Origin: Liolophura sinensis
Taxonomy: Eukaryota; Mollusca; Polyplacophora; Chitonida; Chitonidae
Assembly: GCF_032854445.1 (NCBI RefSeq)
Contig: NC_088302.1
Coordinates: 56,152,237 to 56,212,236 of the forward strand
Direction: 5' to 3'
Length of the DNA: 60,000 bases
Shown here one piece after another: positions 1 through 11,440 of this stretch. Both the position numbers and the translations under genes were made by a program. How positions within the stretch are numbered: the first letter of the stretch is position 1; every line of letters begins with the position of its first letter. The notes under the pieces are model-generated. The model saw only the letters and a list, made by a program, of their open reading frames with translations. It had not been told where the DNA came from and ran no database searches.

Positions 1-454
1 ACTGAAGGTTACAGTCAGAAACCAGAGAACTTATCCAAAAAACTTGAATACAGACATACGTTAGTAAACATGGCACAAGGTCGAATACAGGCAATGTCTG
101 TGTAGAGTTATATATAAATTACATGTACACAAAAAAGAATTGGCGGACAGAGCAAAAAACATAGGCTACATATATAATCAAGGCGCGCACGTTATTGTTT
201 TCTTTTACAAATGCCAGTTTAAGTTAACAAAAACATTAATTTTACATAATTAAACTTGCCGGGGATGTTGTGCTAACACAACAAACAGTATAATATTGCA
301 CGTTCTTAAGTTCCCTCTTTTAAGGTGTGTATTTACTCGGCCCGTTGTCTTCTCCCGGAGATTTGACGCCATATAAGCTGAATTCTCCCAGGATTTCTGT
401 ACATTTCAAAAACCCACTAAATCATATGAAGCCTTCAGAGCAGTTTAAACCCTT
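1..454. other. Unannotated non-coding sequence
   Basis: Unique AT-rich sequence without a convincing reading frame, repeat or splice-bounded exon. It leads directly into the 49-bp array. Confidence 0.5.
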
Positions 455-945
455 CTATCAAATTGAACCGTTCTCTTATGCAGTAACTGTGTGATGGTAG
501 GAACAATCAAATTAAACCGTTCTCTTGTGCAGTAACTGTGTGATAGTAGGAACTATCAAACTGAACCGTTCTCTTGTGCACTAACTGTGAGATGGTACGA
601 ATTATCAAACTGAACTGTTCTCTTGTGCAGTAACTGTGTGATGGTTAAAACTATCAAACTGAACCGTTCTCTTGTGCAGTAACTGTGTGATGGTACGAAT
701 TATAAAACTGAACCGTTCTCGTGTGCAGTAACTGCGTGATAGTAGGAACTATCAAACTGAACCGTTCTCTTGTGCAGTAACTTTGTGATGGTAGGAACTA
801 TCAAACTGAACCGTTATCTTGTGCAGTAACAGTGTGATGGTAGGAACTATCAAATTAAACCGTTCTCTTGTGCAGCAACGTACTGTGTGATTGTAGGAAC
901 TATCAAACTGAACCGTTCTCTTGTGCAATTTTGGCAATGGTTTAG
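455..945. repeat. 49-bp tandem repeat, about 10 copies
   Basis: The motif AAACTGAACCGTTCTCTTGT recurs every 49 bases (for example near 510, 559 and 608), followed in each unit by GCAGTAACTGTGTGATGGTA and a short AT-rich end. Copies differ by a few substitutions; the last ones carry small insertions. Short minus-strand reading frames here are repeat artefacts. Confidence 0.93.
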
Positions 946-2452
946 AGATTGCCTTTCAACGCAATAATTTCTGGTTGTTGGGACAGTGTGTAACAAATAG
1001 ATAATAGTAGTCAGACTAGATGTACATAGGCAGCAAAGAACGTTAGAAATTACATGCAAAAAGCAGACTTATCACAATTATACCCATTAACCCAAAGATT
1101 AGCGTAACATGTTGTTAAGAAAGTACGTCTGATGCAAGCAAGGGTCGCTCCCTGACATCACCCAAGCACTAAACTGTCCCCATTACTTTCATTACTTTCC
1201 AACAACATGTGCTAAACGAAAGGCCTCAAATGCAGTGAGTTTAATTTTTATTTTGGATCTCATATGGCTCTATTATACGCTCATCGAGCCCAGTTAATTC
1301 GACTGCCGTTTTTTTGTCATTATCTATATTTCACAGCAAAATAAAAACCCTAAAATGTATGCAAAATTTGCCTAAGGTACAAGCCTTGGATAAAACAAAT
1401 TTTGCAGATTTTATCTGTATCAATGGCATTTTGGTGATTTAAATGTTTGTGCTGCTAACACACATAGATTAGGGTTCGGGACGGTGTGTATGAGCAGTGA
1501 AACAAAACTGCGACGTTAATTTGTAATCTGATAATGAGGAATGAAATTTAGCATGTTCTATGTATTGTTTTCTATCCAGTCGAAGTCAACTGAGGGGTGG
1601 ACGCGTTTACGGAACGGCGGCTTAGGACAAAAAAGGTGAGATAAAATTAACTAACTTTTTTTCTGGCTGCCGAAAAGTCGTCCTCCTGATAGGGCCAGAC
1701 CTTATGATTCGTCGTTAAGATCTGTCTGTCTCAGCGAATTTTTTTTCAACTTGTTATCTAGACAGGAGATGCACTCGGCGGGTTAGCTAGCTATATCTGC
1801 TATTCCCCAGCCTCAAGCATGAGCCAGCCAGTTGTACAACCCGGAGAGAGGTTATTAGTAGACAATCAGACAACAATGCTTACAGACCCTCCCATTAACA
1901 AGAACTCCTCTCCCCCGGGGCTTAGCAAACCTTGTGTTTCCTCGTCAGGATACACCCCCAGGGACAAAAACAACCCGTTTGAGACTTATCTGACATAAAC
2001 TTAGCCAAGCTGTTTTTTTTTCTGGAATGTATTTTCCCTCCTCTAAAATTTTACATCGAAACAAGTCCTTAGGTAAATAGATAAAAAAAAAGATATGAAT
2101 AAATATAAAAGTTAATAGAGCAAGTCGTTTCCTTATCCAAGCAAACCCAGTGCATGAAAATGTGTACGTGACGAGCTCGGTCAGTATGACCCGTTTCCCT
2201 TGATGGCAAGTTATGGTTAACAGCCAAGTGACTTGTTGGTATCGAAATCATAAACATGTCTCACTAATGTCACAGCCGAACACTTATATACGAATGACAC
2301 AATGTGCATCTGGTCATTTACTGGACAACCGTCCTCCCCAATTATTGTCTGGGTGTTGTCCCGAGCGTGACCCGATGCATACACACTAATCACTGTACGT
2401 CATCACGCTTGACCGGACACAGACACACAACAGCCAACCAAACAATTCTTTC
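946..2452. other. Non-coding sequence, no gene recognised
   Basis: Unique sequence with no long reading frame or known domain. A 60-base stretch at about 1581-1640 lies between an acceptor-like TTTTCTATCCAG and a donor-like AAGGTGAGA and is open in one frame, but has no recognisable product, so it is not called. Confidence 0.45.
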
Positions 2453-3465
2453 TGACCACGTCCCAGAAGCACACATTCGCAAATAACCACAGAACACGTT
2501 CCCAGAAGCACACATTCACAAATAACCACAGAACACGTTTCTAGAAGCACACATTCACAAATAAGCACAGAACACGTTCCTAGAAGCACACATTCACAAA
2601 TAACCACAGAACACGTTCCTAGAAGCACACATTCGCAAACAACCACAGAACACGTTCCTAGAAGCACACATTCGCAAATAACCACAGAACACGTTCTTAG
2701 AAGCACACATTCACAAATAACCACAGACTACGTTCTTAGAAGCACACATTCGTAAATAACCGCGGACAACGTTCCTAGAAACTCACATTCGTAAATAACC
2801 ACAGACTACATTCCTAGGAGCACACATTTGCAAATAACCACAGTCTACGTTCCTAGGAGTACACATTCGCAAATAACCACAGAACACGTTCCTAGAAGCA
2901 CACATTCATAAATAACCACAGAACACGTTCCTAGAAGCACACATTCACAAATAACCACAGAACACGTTCCTAGGAGCACACATTCACAAATAACCACAGA
3001 ACACGTTCCTAGAAGCACACATTCACAAATAACCACTGAACACCTTCCTAGAAGCACACATTCGCAAATAACCACAGACTACGTTCCTAGAAGCACACAT
3101 TCACAAATAACCAGACTACGTTCCTAGAAGCACACATTCACAAATAACCACAGAACACGATCCTAGAAGCACATATTCACAAATAACCACAGAACACGTT
3201 CCTAGGAGCACACATTCGCAAATAACCACGGACTACGTTCCTAGAAGCACATATTCACAAATAACCACAGAATACGTTCCTAGAAGCGCACATTCACAAA
3301 TAACCACAGAACACGTTCCTAGGGGCACACATTCGCAAATAACCACGGACTACGTTCCTAGCAGCACACATTCGCAAATAACCACAGAACACGTTCCCAG
3401 AAGCATGATCTCGCATGTAACCACATGTCACGTTCCCAGAAACATGATCTCGCCAATAACTACAT
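2453..3465. repeat. 39-bp tandem repeat, about 26 copies
   Basis: The unit contains AGAAGCACACATTC and AAATAACCACAGAACACG and repeats every 39 bases (for example at 2465 and 2504). Because 39 is divisible by three, the minus strand stays open over long runs and reads as a 13-residue peptide repeat. Copies vary at a few fixed positions (ACAGAACACG against ACAGACTACG). The last two units, after 3395, are strongly diverged. Confidence 0.95.
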
Positions 3466-3649
3466 GCTCGCCGTTTTAAAGAGACCTGTTTAAAGGACAG
3501 AACAGTCCTATTTTCGGTTTAAGTAATTACTTAAAGGTGGAGAAAATATACAATTTTTTTTTATCAAGTTCAGATGAAAGAGCACGAAAAGTTAGTTGTG
3601 AATGTCCTCAACATTTATATCAATTTTTTTTAAAGAGAAAAAGACACTT

Positions 3650-3967
3650 GAAAATATTTTTTGTATGGTGGGTATTTGGGACCACATCTTGGTATATATA
3701 GTCTTTGAGTAATAATGTTATAAATGAAAAATGTAACACATGTTTAATAAATATATGTGCACTAGAATTTCGTCTTTTCACCTAACAAATGTGTTTAACC
3801 TGGATTTTGATAATATTTATGTTTTTAATACATCCATAAATATTATTATCATTCAGATTAAATGCATAGGTTTGGGTATGCATTACATTCGTATTTAAAA
3901 CATTATTATGCAACGACGATAAATACCAAAAGGTGGTGCCAAATACCTACCATACAAAAATATTTTC
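3650..3967. mobile_element. Foldback (MITE-like) element with long inverted arms
   Basis: The arm at 3650-3695 (containing TTGTATGGTGGGTATTTGG) matches the reverse complement of 3924-3967 over about 45 bases with few mismatches. The centre is also palindromic: ATAATATTTATG at 3810-3821 pairs with CATAAATATTAT at 3835-3846. The interior is AT-rich and non-coding. The arms may extend outward; no target duplication was resolved, so the superfamily is unknown. Confidence 0.75.
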
Positions 3968-4610
3968 GCATATTTCAATTTATTATAGATGTAAAGTCAC
4001 GTGAGATAACATTTTTTTTTTATAGATGATAAGTGATGGGGTAATACTGTTTAGAGATGGAAAGTTATGTGGAAACATCTTTTTTATAGATAACAATTTC
4101 GTGGACTTCAGTCACTTCATGATTGAACTCGAACAAAAAATAAAAAAATTATAATAAGTACAGCAATAATAAATATATCTATGTATTCTTGCGTTTTTAA
4201 GTCATATTTTTATACGTCGTAATAATTTTTTAGTTACATGGCGATGAGAAGTCGGTAGGTGTGTGTACATATACTGTGTCTTCTTGTGGCAAAGCGAACC
4301 TATGCTGCCAAAGTGAAGTATCATGCCGAAGACAGCAAACACGACACTGCACCCAGTCACATTATACAGACACCGGGGCAATCAATCCAGTTTCCTTGCT
4401 CTAATCTCTCGCCAAGCACCAAGCGAGGCATTTATTTTTTATAATCTTTGATATGACCAGGCCCAGATTTAATTCAGGTGTCCCGACTTTCAGGCGGACG
4501 CTCTAATCATGCATTAGACCATCGAATAATATACTGACCATAGTGAACTAGATTCATATAAATCAAATAAACGAATAAATAGAACTTTGGTTATTACAGT
4601 CCCATAATTC
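3968..4610. other. AT-rich non-coding sequence
   Basis: Very AT-rich with T- and A-runs. A short frame at 4259-4444 has no recognisable domain. Nothing supportable. Confidence 0.45.
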
Positions 4611-4702
4611 TTTACAGGTCATGTATGTGTGTTTACAGATCATGTATACAAGTGTTTACAGATCATGCATGTAAGTGTTTACAGACCATGTCCACACGTT
4701 TA
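4611..4702. repeat. Short tandem repeat, about 4 copies of 22-24 bp
   Basis: GTTTACAGATCATG recurs four times with small length differences before the sequence becomes unique. Confidence 0.8.
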
Positions 4703-4844
4703 AGCGAAGGCTGACTATTGTGTTTAATTACGTCAATTAAAACTGTGTTAGACGGCACCCGTGGGGCGCTTTGCGCCGTGCAACTTTCGGGTATATCCGC
4801 ACGTTATAGATGGGAAAGCTTCGTCCAGTAAGCATTTACATGTC

Positions 4845-4980
4845 AAAGGTCAGTGGTTTACCTCGGGCATTCGGGTTTCCTCTACCAATGAAACTGACCG
4901 CAATCGTACCAGTGAAAAATTCCTGAGCGTACTTGGCGTTAAACATTAAAGAAATAAACAAATATATAAATGAATAAAAT
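4845..4980 (+). mobile_element. SINE fragment, plus orientation
   Basis: The block from GTGGTTTACCTCGGGCATTC to TTCCTGAGCGTACTTGGCGT follows the order of motifs in the SINE family seen complete (reverse strand) at 32387-32662, and ends in an AAATAAACAAATATATAAAT-like tail, as expected for a 3' end. The 5' tRNA-like head is degraded or missing; sequence back to about 4750 may belong to it. Confidence 0.6.
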
Positions 4981-7364
4981 TTTGTAAATGGATAAAAACT
5001 TATCTCATATAAGTGTCTCGATTAGGGATGGATGTTTCGAACTTTGGAGACGTAATTATTTATCTTACATTTCATTATACCCACATATAGGTAACTACAT
5101 CGAGTATACCTGTTTAACTGAGAATATTGATACGTCTAAATTATTTTCCTCAAAACGACACCCCATTTCCTTTATATATTGCTCATTACAAACTATACAT
5201 TAATATTCTGAAGCTGAAACTGGTTACACAGAGTAAATCACGACTACGCGAAATAGACTAGGATTCACTCAAAGGGAATATATCGTGTTACTTTTAAGTG
5301 AACTGTGCTGCATGTAAACTAAATTTGACAATGGCTTTAAACGGCATTATACAAAACAACATGGTTTCTTCACGAATCATTCTATTTAGACAGATATCTA
5401 TTCTTCCCTTCAGGCATATCTTTTGTCATTTTCAAAGTATACCGCCCACAATGTTTTGCTAAAAGATTTTAGAAAAATCCTTGAAGATCCTGTTCTGGCT
5501 ACATTCGCCATTTAAAATAGGAAAGAGGAAGGAAATCAAACCTAATGTTTCTCGGTGACTTTTTTTAGTGATATATGACAGTAACAGGTTTCGTGCTGTG
5601 AACTTTCCTCGTTTGATACCGTCTGTGCGAATGTTTTGAGCGAGGTACCAGGAAGCGAAGAACAGCGAAATCATTCCAAAGAAAGCGGACACGTAAGTTC
5701 CAACGGTTCAGTTTTATTGCGCAACAAAAGACAATAGGTTTACCGGTAAACAATGTTGTACATTTCACCGGCGTTTTCCTTATGCCAACAAATTACACCA
5801 GCTATTCACAATAATAGGATAGCAGTTTCATATAAAAAACTAGGACTATGTTTTTTTTTTCGGCAGAATTTAAAAATGAAATAAGCTTGTAAAATGCTTT
5901 AATGTATGTGTGATTTGCAGGCGACTAATAAGGCAGCATCTTCCGCTATTACATAGCTGTTGTTAATGGTACTGCCCATAGAACTCCATGACGTGCTTTC
6001 TTTCGGCACATCGCAAACGAGTTTCAAAAAAAAAAATTGTAAAAAAATGTTTAAAGTGAACCGAACATGTCGTTTACACTCGTTTCTTAGCATTAGCACT
6101 ACAAGTTTGCTGGGGCTGGGGTCTCATTAAATACCCATTAAAACACACATCTCTCTGTCTCTTTGCCAACGTTTGGCTACATTTCATGGGTGGTTTATCA
6201 ACAATGGCAACTGAAACCCAAACGATGAATTACAGTAGCCTGTGTTTTAAAGTGACTTGCGCGATGACACGTGCAATTCCAAATTAAGTATTCTCAAATA
6301 ATATCACCAGGAATTCCATTTAATGAGCACCCATCAATTGGCAACGATGGCACATAAGAAATTTTGATAAAAATATACAAATTTACAAACAAATATGGCA
6401 AGTATGTAGAATATGAGACCCAAGAAGAGGTATTATCATGTTGAGCATAAAGTTCAATCAATAAATTTAAAATATTCAGAAATAGATGAAGTACTGAAAT
6501 GCATCTTTTCGAATCTATACATTCAATGCTGGCAAAAGTAATGTATAACGCATATCTAACCTAAAAAAATATACATATACTGTCAATTCAAAGACAATCA
6601 AGCAATAATGTCATAAATTAGTAAATTGGCTGCAAGGACAATTGCTTGGATTTTAAACCCCAAAACTATCAAAAAAATTATTCAAGGTAGTAAAGAAATA
6701 CACAAATTTCATGAAGATATAAATATACCCATAACGTTAAGAACTGCAGTAGGCATTTGCCTGGAATATTCATTGGAGACCATTGCCGACCAATAAACTG
6801 TCATGCAAAATGACAGATAGCAAATTTCCCGCGTTAAATGTATTAAAAAAATAAACGTACTTCTGTTCTCGCTAAAACAAAGTCATAGATTAATGCATAA
6901 AATACTAAAATCATGTTTAACTCTATAACTTTTCTGGAAGATTCCGATTTCCACAATCAGGAGTTATTATGACACTTATTTCATTATAATGTAGTTCTAT
7001 AGCACCATTACATCTAACAAATATTTTCGAATTGAACAGGTTTTAAAAAGAACATAGGAAAACATATTACAGGCATGGACATGAACATTCAAATCTATAA
7101 ATGCAAAGCTATATTTTTAATCAGGGCAACCTTTTGTTGACTAAAGGTCTAAGCATAAATATTACACAATGTTATAATGCAAGAGGTTTTTAGTCTCTGT
7201 GACACATGAAAGTCATTTTCTTTGCCACAGCTTTTTCCTTATTTCTTTTTTAGGATATTTGAGCTACCAAATTCGCTGTGATCATTTAATTCACCAAAAG
7301 TCCTGAGAATAATTCGAATAAATGAACGACACAATACGGTTTGTGTCTTGATATGATCAACATT
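4981..7364. other. Non-coding AT-rich region; likely 3' flank of the zinc-finger gene
   Basis: No domain-bearing frame was found on either strand. The part next to 7364 probably contains the 3' UTR of the minus-strand zinc-finger gene. Minus-strand ATTAAA hexamers occur near 7114 and 7286 and could act as variant poly(A) signals, but no transcript end can be fixed. Confidence 0.4.
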
Positions 7365-9725
7365 CTACACATGGGTCCGATTATGGCGGTCTAGATCTTT
7401 TGGCCAGGCGAAGGTTGCACTGCAAACGGTACAGCGGTGTGGCTTGTGACTGGAGTGACGGGTGGTACGGTGGTACTTCAAGTCATCTCCGCGGAAGAAC
7501 GACTGCTTACAGAGCTCACAGCGATAGGGGCGCTCTCCTGTGTGGTACCGCACGTGACGGTCCCTGTTTGGTTTGGCCGTGAACGATTTGCCGCAGTAGT
7601 CGCAAAGGTACCGCTTATGCTTCTGGTTGCTGTGGGCTTCTATGCTCTCGAAACTGTTGAACTGGGAATCACACAAATCACAGCGAAACACAGAGTTGCG
7701 CAGCCTAAACATGACGTCGGGTGTGGTGATTCGATCAAACGTCGTTGACGTTGACGTTGACTGAGTAATGCGTTCATTTGTAGGAGACGGACTCTGATTT
7801 GACTCTTCTGTGGTGTCAACGGCAGGTGGCGACTCACCCGTGGAACTTCCGGTAGAGACGCTGTCAGTAGGGCCCCTAGGAGGACCTGGCATCATGGGTA
7901 TTAAGAAAGAGGCGGGCAGGTGTGTGGGTACGTCATACATCCGAAAGGGATGTTCTATGTTCAGGTGTGGCGGATAGTTGTCAGGTGTCATGAAGGGAAA
8001 TGACAGAGGAGGTGAACTCAATGGCCGGTACGAGCTGCGCACTCCGCGCCTGGGATAAGGTGAACGCCTGGGCTGGTGTGTCCTCATATCGAGCGGATGA
8101 TCAACGGACGTTGAATGGTCGTCAAGTTTCTCAGCATCCGGAAACTCTTCGGCCTTGTAATGGTTCTGATTGTGGTCAGATTTGATCTCGTCAATTGCTA
8201 TCGTCTTAAGATTCTCTGTTGGGCTTCGGTTTTCGTGAACAGTGGCGATGTGGTCACCAAGACAGACTTCGGAAGAAAAGCCCGTGTTGCATTCAGTGCA
8301 CCAGTACTGACTGCCACCTTTACTGTCGTCCCGGTCGTCGTCTGAGCCTACAGGACTCGCGCCATCGTTGTGAGTTAACATGTGCAGCTTGAGCATGGAA
8401 GAGGTCTTCAGCTGTGAGGAGCACACGTGACACGTGTGACCTTTGTTCTGCACGTGACTGTGCTCATGGCGGACAAATTGGTCGTATGACGGCAGTACTT
8501 TGTCGCAAAAGCAGCAGGCAAACGCGTTACAGTTCTGATCCGTACGGTGTTGTTTTAGATGATCGGAGTACTCAAACGGGTCAGTGTACGGTAAGCTGCA
8601 CTTTCTGCAAGTGTACAATTTACCGATGAAGTTGTGAGAGAGGAGGTGTTTGTGGTGAGAGAGAGGGTTCGTCCCGATGAAGGTGCACATATTGCACTGA
8701 AAACGCTGTAGCTCCGGGTGAACCTTCTTGTGCTCCATGCTCGTCTGTGTGTTGTCAAAGCCCTCTCCGCATTTGGAGCAGACATGCAGCAGAGTACTGT
8801 TGTGCTCCTTCCTCATGTGGTTTCGGAGACACGACCGGTCTGTGTAACCTCGTCCACATAGGTTACAGCGGAACGGTTTCGGATACTGGTGTTTAAGGAT
8901 GTGACCTTTCAGGTCGTCCATTCGGCTGAAGCGACTTGGGCACTGTGTGCATGAATAAGGCTTTTGTCCAGTGTGCAGACGAATGTGTCGTTGTAGATTT
9001 GGCTTTGATGTGAATGTATTGTGGCAGTACGAACACGTAAAGGTGCCGTGAACCATGGCGCTGTGTTCTTCAAACGCTTGCGTGGTCGGCAAACTGTCAC
9101 CGCACTGCTTACAGCGGATTGGTGGCTGTACCTCCGTGGAACCTGGTGAGAGTTGAGTCGACTTTGGAGGGTCATTGGGTGTCCCTGAGCTACTGCGGGT
9201 GTCCTGGGAGAGGTCGCCGTCTTGACCACCTGGACCAGCCTTTGGGTTATAGGCCACGTGTGGATAAGGCTGTGAGTCGTACTCTGCTTCTTGGCTAACT
9301 CTGTAATCGCTCGCAGGAGACGACTGTGGTAGATCGTCATTAGTGTCCATTGGTTCGGACTTTATTTTATTGTGACCATTCTCAGAGGAAAGGTCTGTGT
9401 TTTTGCTCGAGTCCGCGGAGAACAGTGGTTCAGAGAGGACCTCGCGGCTGTCCACATCAGAGGCACAAGGTGATATATCAGAGGCTGTCCGTCCTGGATA
9501 CGAAGACTGCCTTGTCTTAAACGGATATGTTGTAGTGTTAGTTCTTGGACCCTCCCCTCGAAGATTTTCGTGAAAATTGATAACGATTTGTTGAGAATCA
9601 TTCTCTAGTGTAATGCACACAATACCGTCTACTTTTAACTTCGTTTCACAAGACACAGCTTGCTTACACAGCGTAAGGATGGACGCCCGCAGCATTCCCG
9701 TTAATAGTCCCTTGTCTTGAATCAT
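7365..9725 (-). CDS. C2H2 zinc-finger protein with 14 fingers
   Basis: Single-exon coding region of 786 residues ending in TAG at 7365-7367. The ATG at 9723-9725 is chosen because it is the first in frame and is preceded by an in-frame TAA in the same exon. Fourteen C-x2-C...H-x3-5-H fingers are visible (numbering from three residues before this Met): ten between about 205 and 500, then four at about 685-788 ending at the C-terminus. TGQKP- and TGERP-type linkers join fingers 2-3 and 12-13, typical of DNA-binding fingers; others are degenerate or joined by long spacers. Between the clusters is a Ser/Pro-rich disordered stretch. Residues 1-60 form a conserved-looking, non-finger segment I cannot name. 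IKSEP near residue 124 fits a SUMO consensus. Probably a nuclear transcription regulator; its target and orthologue are unknown. The gene assignment is sure, the family name is not. Confidence 0.95.
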   Translation of the reverse strand: MIQDKGLLTGMLRASILTLCKQAVSCETKLKVDGIVCITLENDSQQIVINFHENLRGEGPRTNTTTYPFKTRQSSYPGRTASDISPCASDVDSREVLSEPLFSADSSKNTDLSSENGHNKIKSEPMDTNDDLPQSSPASDYRVSQEAEYDSQPYPHVAYNPKAGPGGQDGDLSQDTRSSSGTPNDPPKSTQLSPGSTEVQPPIRCKQCGDSLPTTQAFEEHSAMVHGTFTCSYCHNTFTSKPNLQRHIRLHTGQKPYSCTQCPSRFSRMDDLKGHILKHQYPKPFRCNLCGRGYTDRSCLRNHMRKEHNSTLLHVCSKCGEGFDNTQTSMEHKKVHPELQRFQCNMCTFIGTNPLSHHKHLLSHNFIGKLYTCRKCSLPYTDPFEYSDHLKQHRTDQNCNAFACCFCDKVLPSYDQFVRHEHSHVQNKGHTCHVCSSQLKTSSMLKLHMLTHNDGASPVGSDDDRDDSKGGSQYWCTECNTGFSSEVCLGDHIATVHENRSPTENLKTIAIDEIKSDHNQNHYKAEEFPDAEKLDDHSTSVDHPLDMRTHQPRRSPYPRRGVRSSYRPLSSPPLSFPFMTPDNYPPHLNIEHPFRMYDVPTHLPASFLIPMMPGPPRGPTDSVSTGSSTGESPPAVDTTEESNQSPSPTNERITQSTSTSTTFDRITTPDVMFRLRNSVFRCDLCDSQFNSFESIEAHSNQKHKRYLCDYCGKSFTAKPNRDRHVRYHTGERPYRCELCKQSFFRGDDLKYHRTTRHSSHKPHRCTVCSATFAWPKDLDRHNRTHV

Positions 9726-9803
9726 TTTAGGCAAATTAAAAACTTACAACAGGATACGAGTCGATGTTACTTCATTTATATGTAATCTTCTTAGAACATC
9801 GGT
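9726..9803 (-). other. 5' UTR part of the zinc-finger exon, with splice acceptor
   Basis: On the minus strand a pyrimidine-rich tract and CTTTCTTTTGCAG precede ACCGATG, placing an acceptor at the 9804/9803 boundary. From there to the ATG is 78 bases of untranslated sequence with an in-frame TAA, so at least one upstream non-coding exon is expected at higher coordinates. A GTAAGT in this segment could act as an alternative donor. Confidence 0.65.
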
Positions 9804-10009
9804 CTGCAAAAGAAAGGAAACACAACAAATTAGTGGAATCACTATGATTTTATAACTGCTGTTTACACAGAACGTTCGTCAGTTCGTCACTCCTAATTTC
9901 CACCTGCAAACTGTAGGCAAGCATTTATCAGTGTATACTAAGAATCCTAAATAGATACTTATCATCAAATATCAACAAGGCCTTAAGCCATAAACAATCA
10001 TCCAGCCAC

Positions 10010-10260
10010 CTTAATCACTCATTCAATCATTCAGTCAATCATTCAGTCACCATAATCAATCACTCAATCACCACAACCAATCATTCAGGCACTACACTCA
10101 ACCATTCAGTCATCATAATCAATCACTCAGTCACCATAATCAACCATTCAGTAACTATAATCTATCATTTACGCACCATAATCAATTATTCAGACCCACA
10201 GTCAATCATTCAGTCACCATAGCCAATCATTCAGTCACTTTAATCGATCATACAGTTCAG
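10010..10260. repeat. Degenerate 21-bp tandem repeat
   Basis: AATCATTCAGTCACCATAAT recurs with frequent substitutions (AACCATTCAGTAACTATAAT and similar) about twelve times. It lies upstream of the zinc-finger exon, probably in its first intron or 5' flank. Confidence 0.85.
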
Positions 10261-10884
10261 ATTCATTATTACTACATTACTATGTCTACGGCTTAATGAC
10301 GCCAGTGTGGGAAGATTACAAGCTCCACTGGAGAGAAACTGGCAAGCCCAATTTATAGACAAGTAGTACTTCCATTCGCCGTATATTTGAGAGAATATTA
10401 GCATACAGTACTTCCCAAATTTAGAATATTCACTACTAAACGTTTGTAAGATTTACGCTTTGATGGTGGAGCCTCTAGAGCACACTGAAAAAATTTCCAT
10501 TTCATTTTTTCGTAATTTTTTAATTTTAACCCACTTACTTTTCCAATCCATGTACAGACGATAGTGAGTTTAAAATGAGTGGAACGTCGACAGATGACAC
10601 ATGCAGCCTTATATTTTGGTAAATAATAATAAACATTTCAACTAAAGCGTAAAAATAAAATTCCATTCACTGAAAAAGCCAGTTAAAGTTATGTATGGAT
10701 GACCAATGTACATGTGGATCAGTCTAACCCAGGTGACGCTCATGACATCATAACAGCTAACTAATTACCTAATTTATGTAGCACGTAACAGAACATATTT
10801 TTTAACATTATACCACGTGAGGGTTCGCAATCGTCTGATCAACGCGATGGTTCGCAATCGTCTGATTAGCCCCGGTTATGATAC
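10261..10884. other. Non-coding sequence
   Basis: Unique sequence; a short direct repeat of GGTTCGCAATCGTCTGAT occurs near 10820 and 10848 just before the 46-bp array. No gene seen. Confidence 0.4.
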
Positions 10885-11440
10885 CATCCTGTCGGATGTT
10901 ATGTATGACTTTATACTATACCATCAGTGGCCGTTTGTCACAAGTTATGTATCACTTTATACCATACCGTCAGTGGCTGTTTGTCAGAAGTTATGTATCA
11001 GTTTATACCATACCGTCAGTGGCCGTTTGTCACAAGTTATGTATCACTTTATACCATACCGTCAGTGGCTGTTTGTCAGAAGTTATGTATGACTTTATAC
11101 CACACCGTCAGTGGCCGTTTGTCACAAGTTATGTATGACTTTATACCATACCGTCAGTGGCTGTTTGTCACAAGTTATGTATGACTTTATACTATACCAT
11201 CAGTGGCCGTTTGTCACAAGTTATGTATCACTTTATACCATACCGTCAGTGGCTGTTTGTCAGAAGTTATGTATCAGTTTATACCATACCGTCAGTGGCC
11301 GTTTGTCACAAGTTATGTATCACTTTATACCATACCGTCAGTGGCTGTTTGTCACAAGTTATGTATGACTTTATACCACACCGTCAGTGGCCGTTTGTCA
11401 CAAGTTATGTATGACTTTATATCATACCGTCAGTGGCCGG
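10885..11440. repeat. 46-bp tandem repeat with a 276-bp higher-order period, about 12 copies
   Basis: The unit contains TTATACCATACCGTCAGTGG and TTTGTCACAAGTTATGTAT. Variants at three positions (GGCCG/GGCTG, CACAAG/CAGAAG, ATCACT/ATCAGT/ATGACT) occur in the same order in the first six and second six units. The rare variant ACTATACCATCAG at 10915 returns at 11191, exactly six units later. The overlapping plus-strand frames of about 85 residues are repeat artefacts. Confidence 0.95.

Noticed and set aside
1581-1640. Possible 60-bp plus-strand exon
   Set aside because: Acceptor- and donor-like signals with one open frame, but the peptide is unrecognised and such pairs are expected by chance in 60 kb.
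9723-9734. Start of the zinc-finger protein at the TTG at 9732-9734
   Set aside because: The ATG three codons downstream is a normal eukaryotic start and an in-frame TAA lies upstream; TTG starts are not expected.
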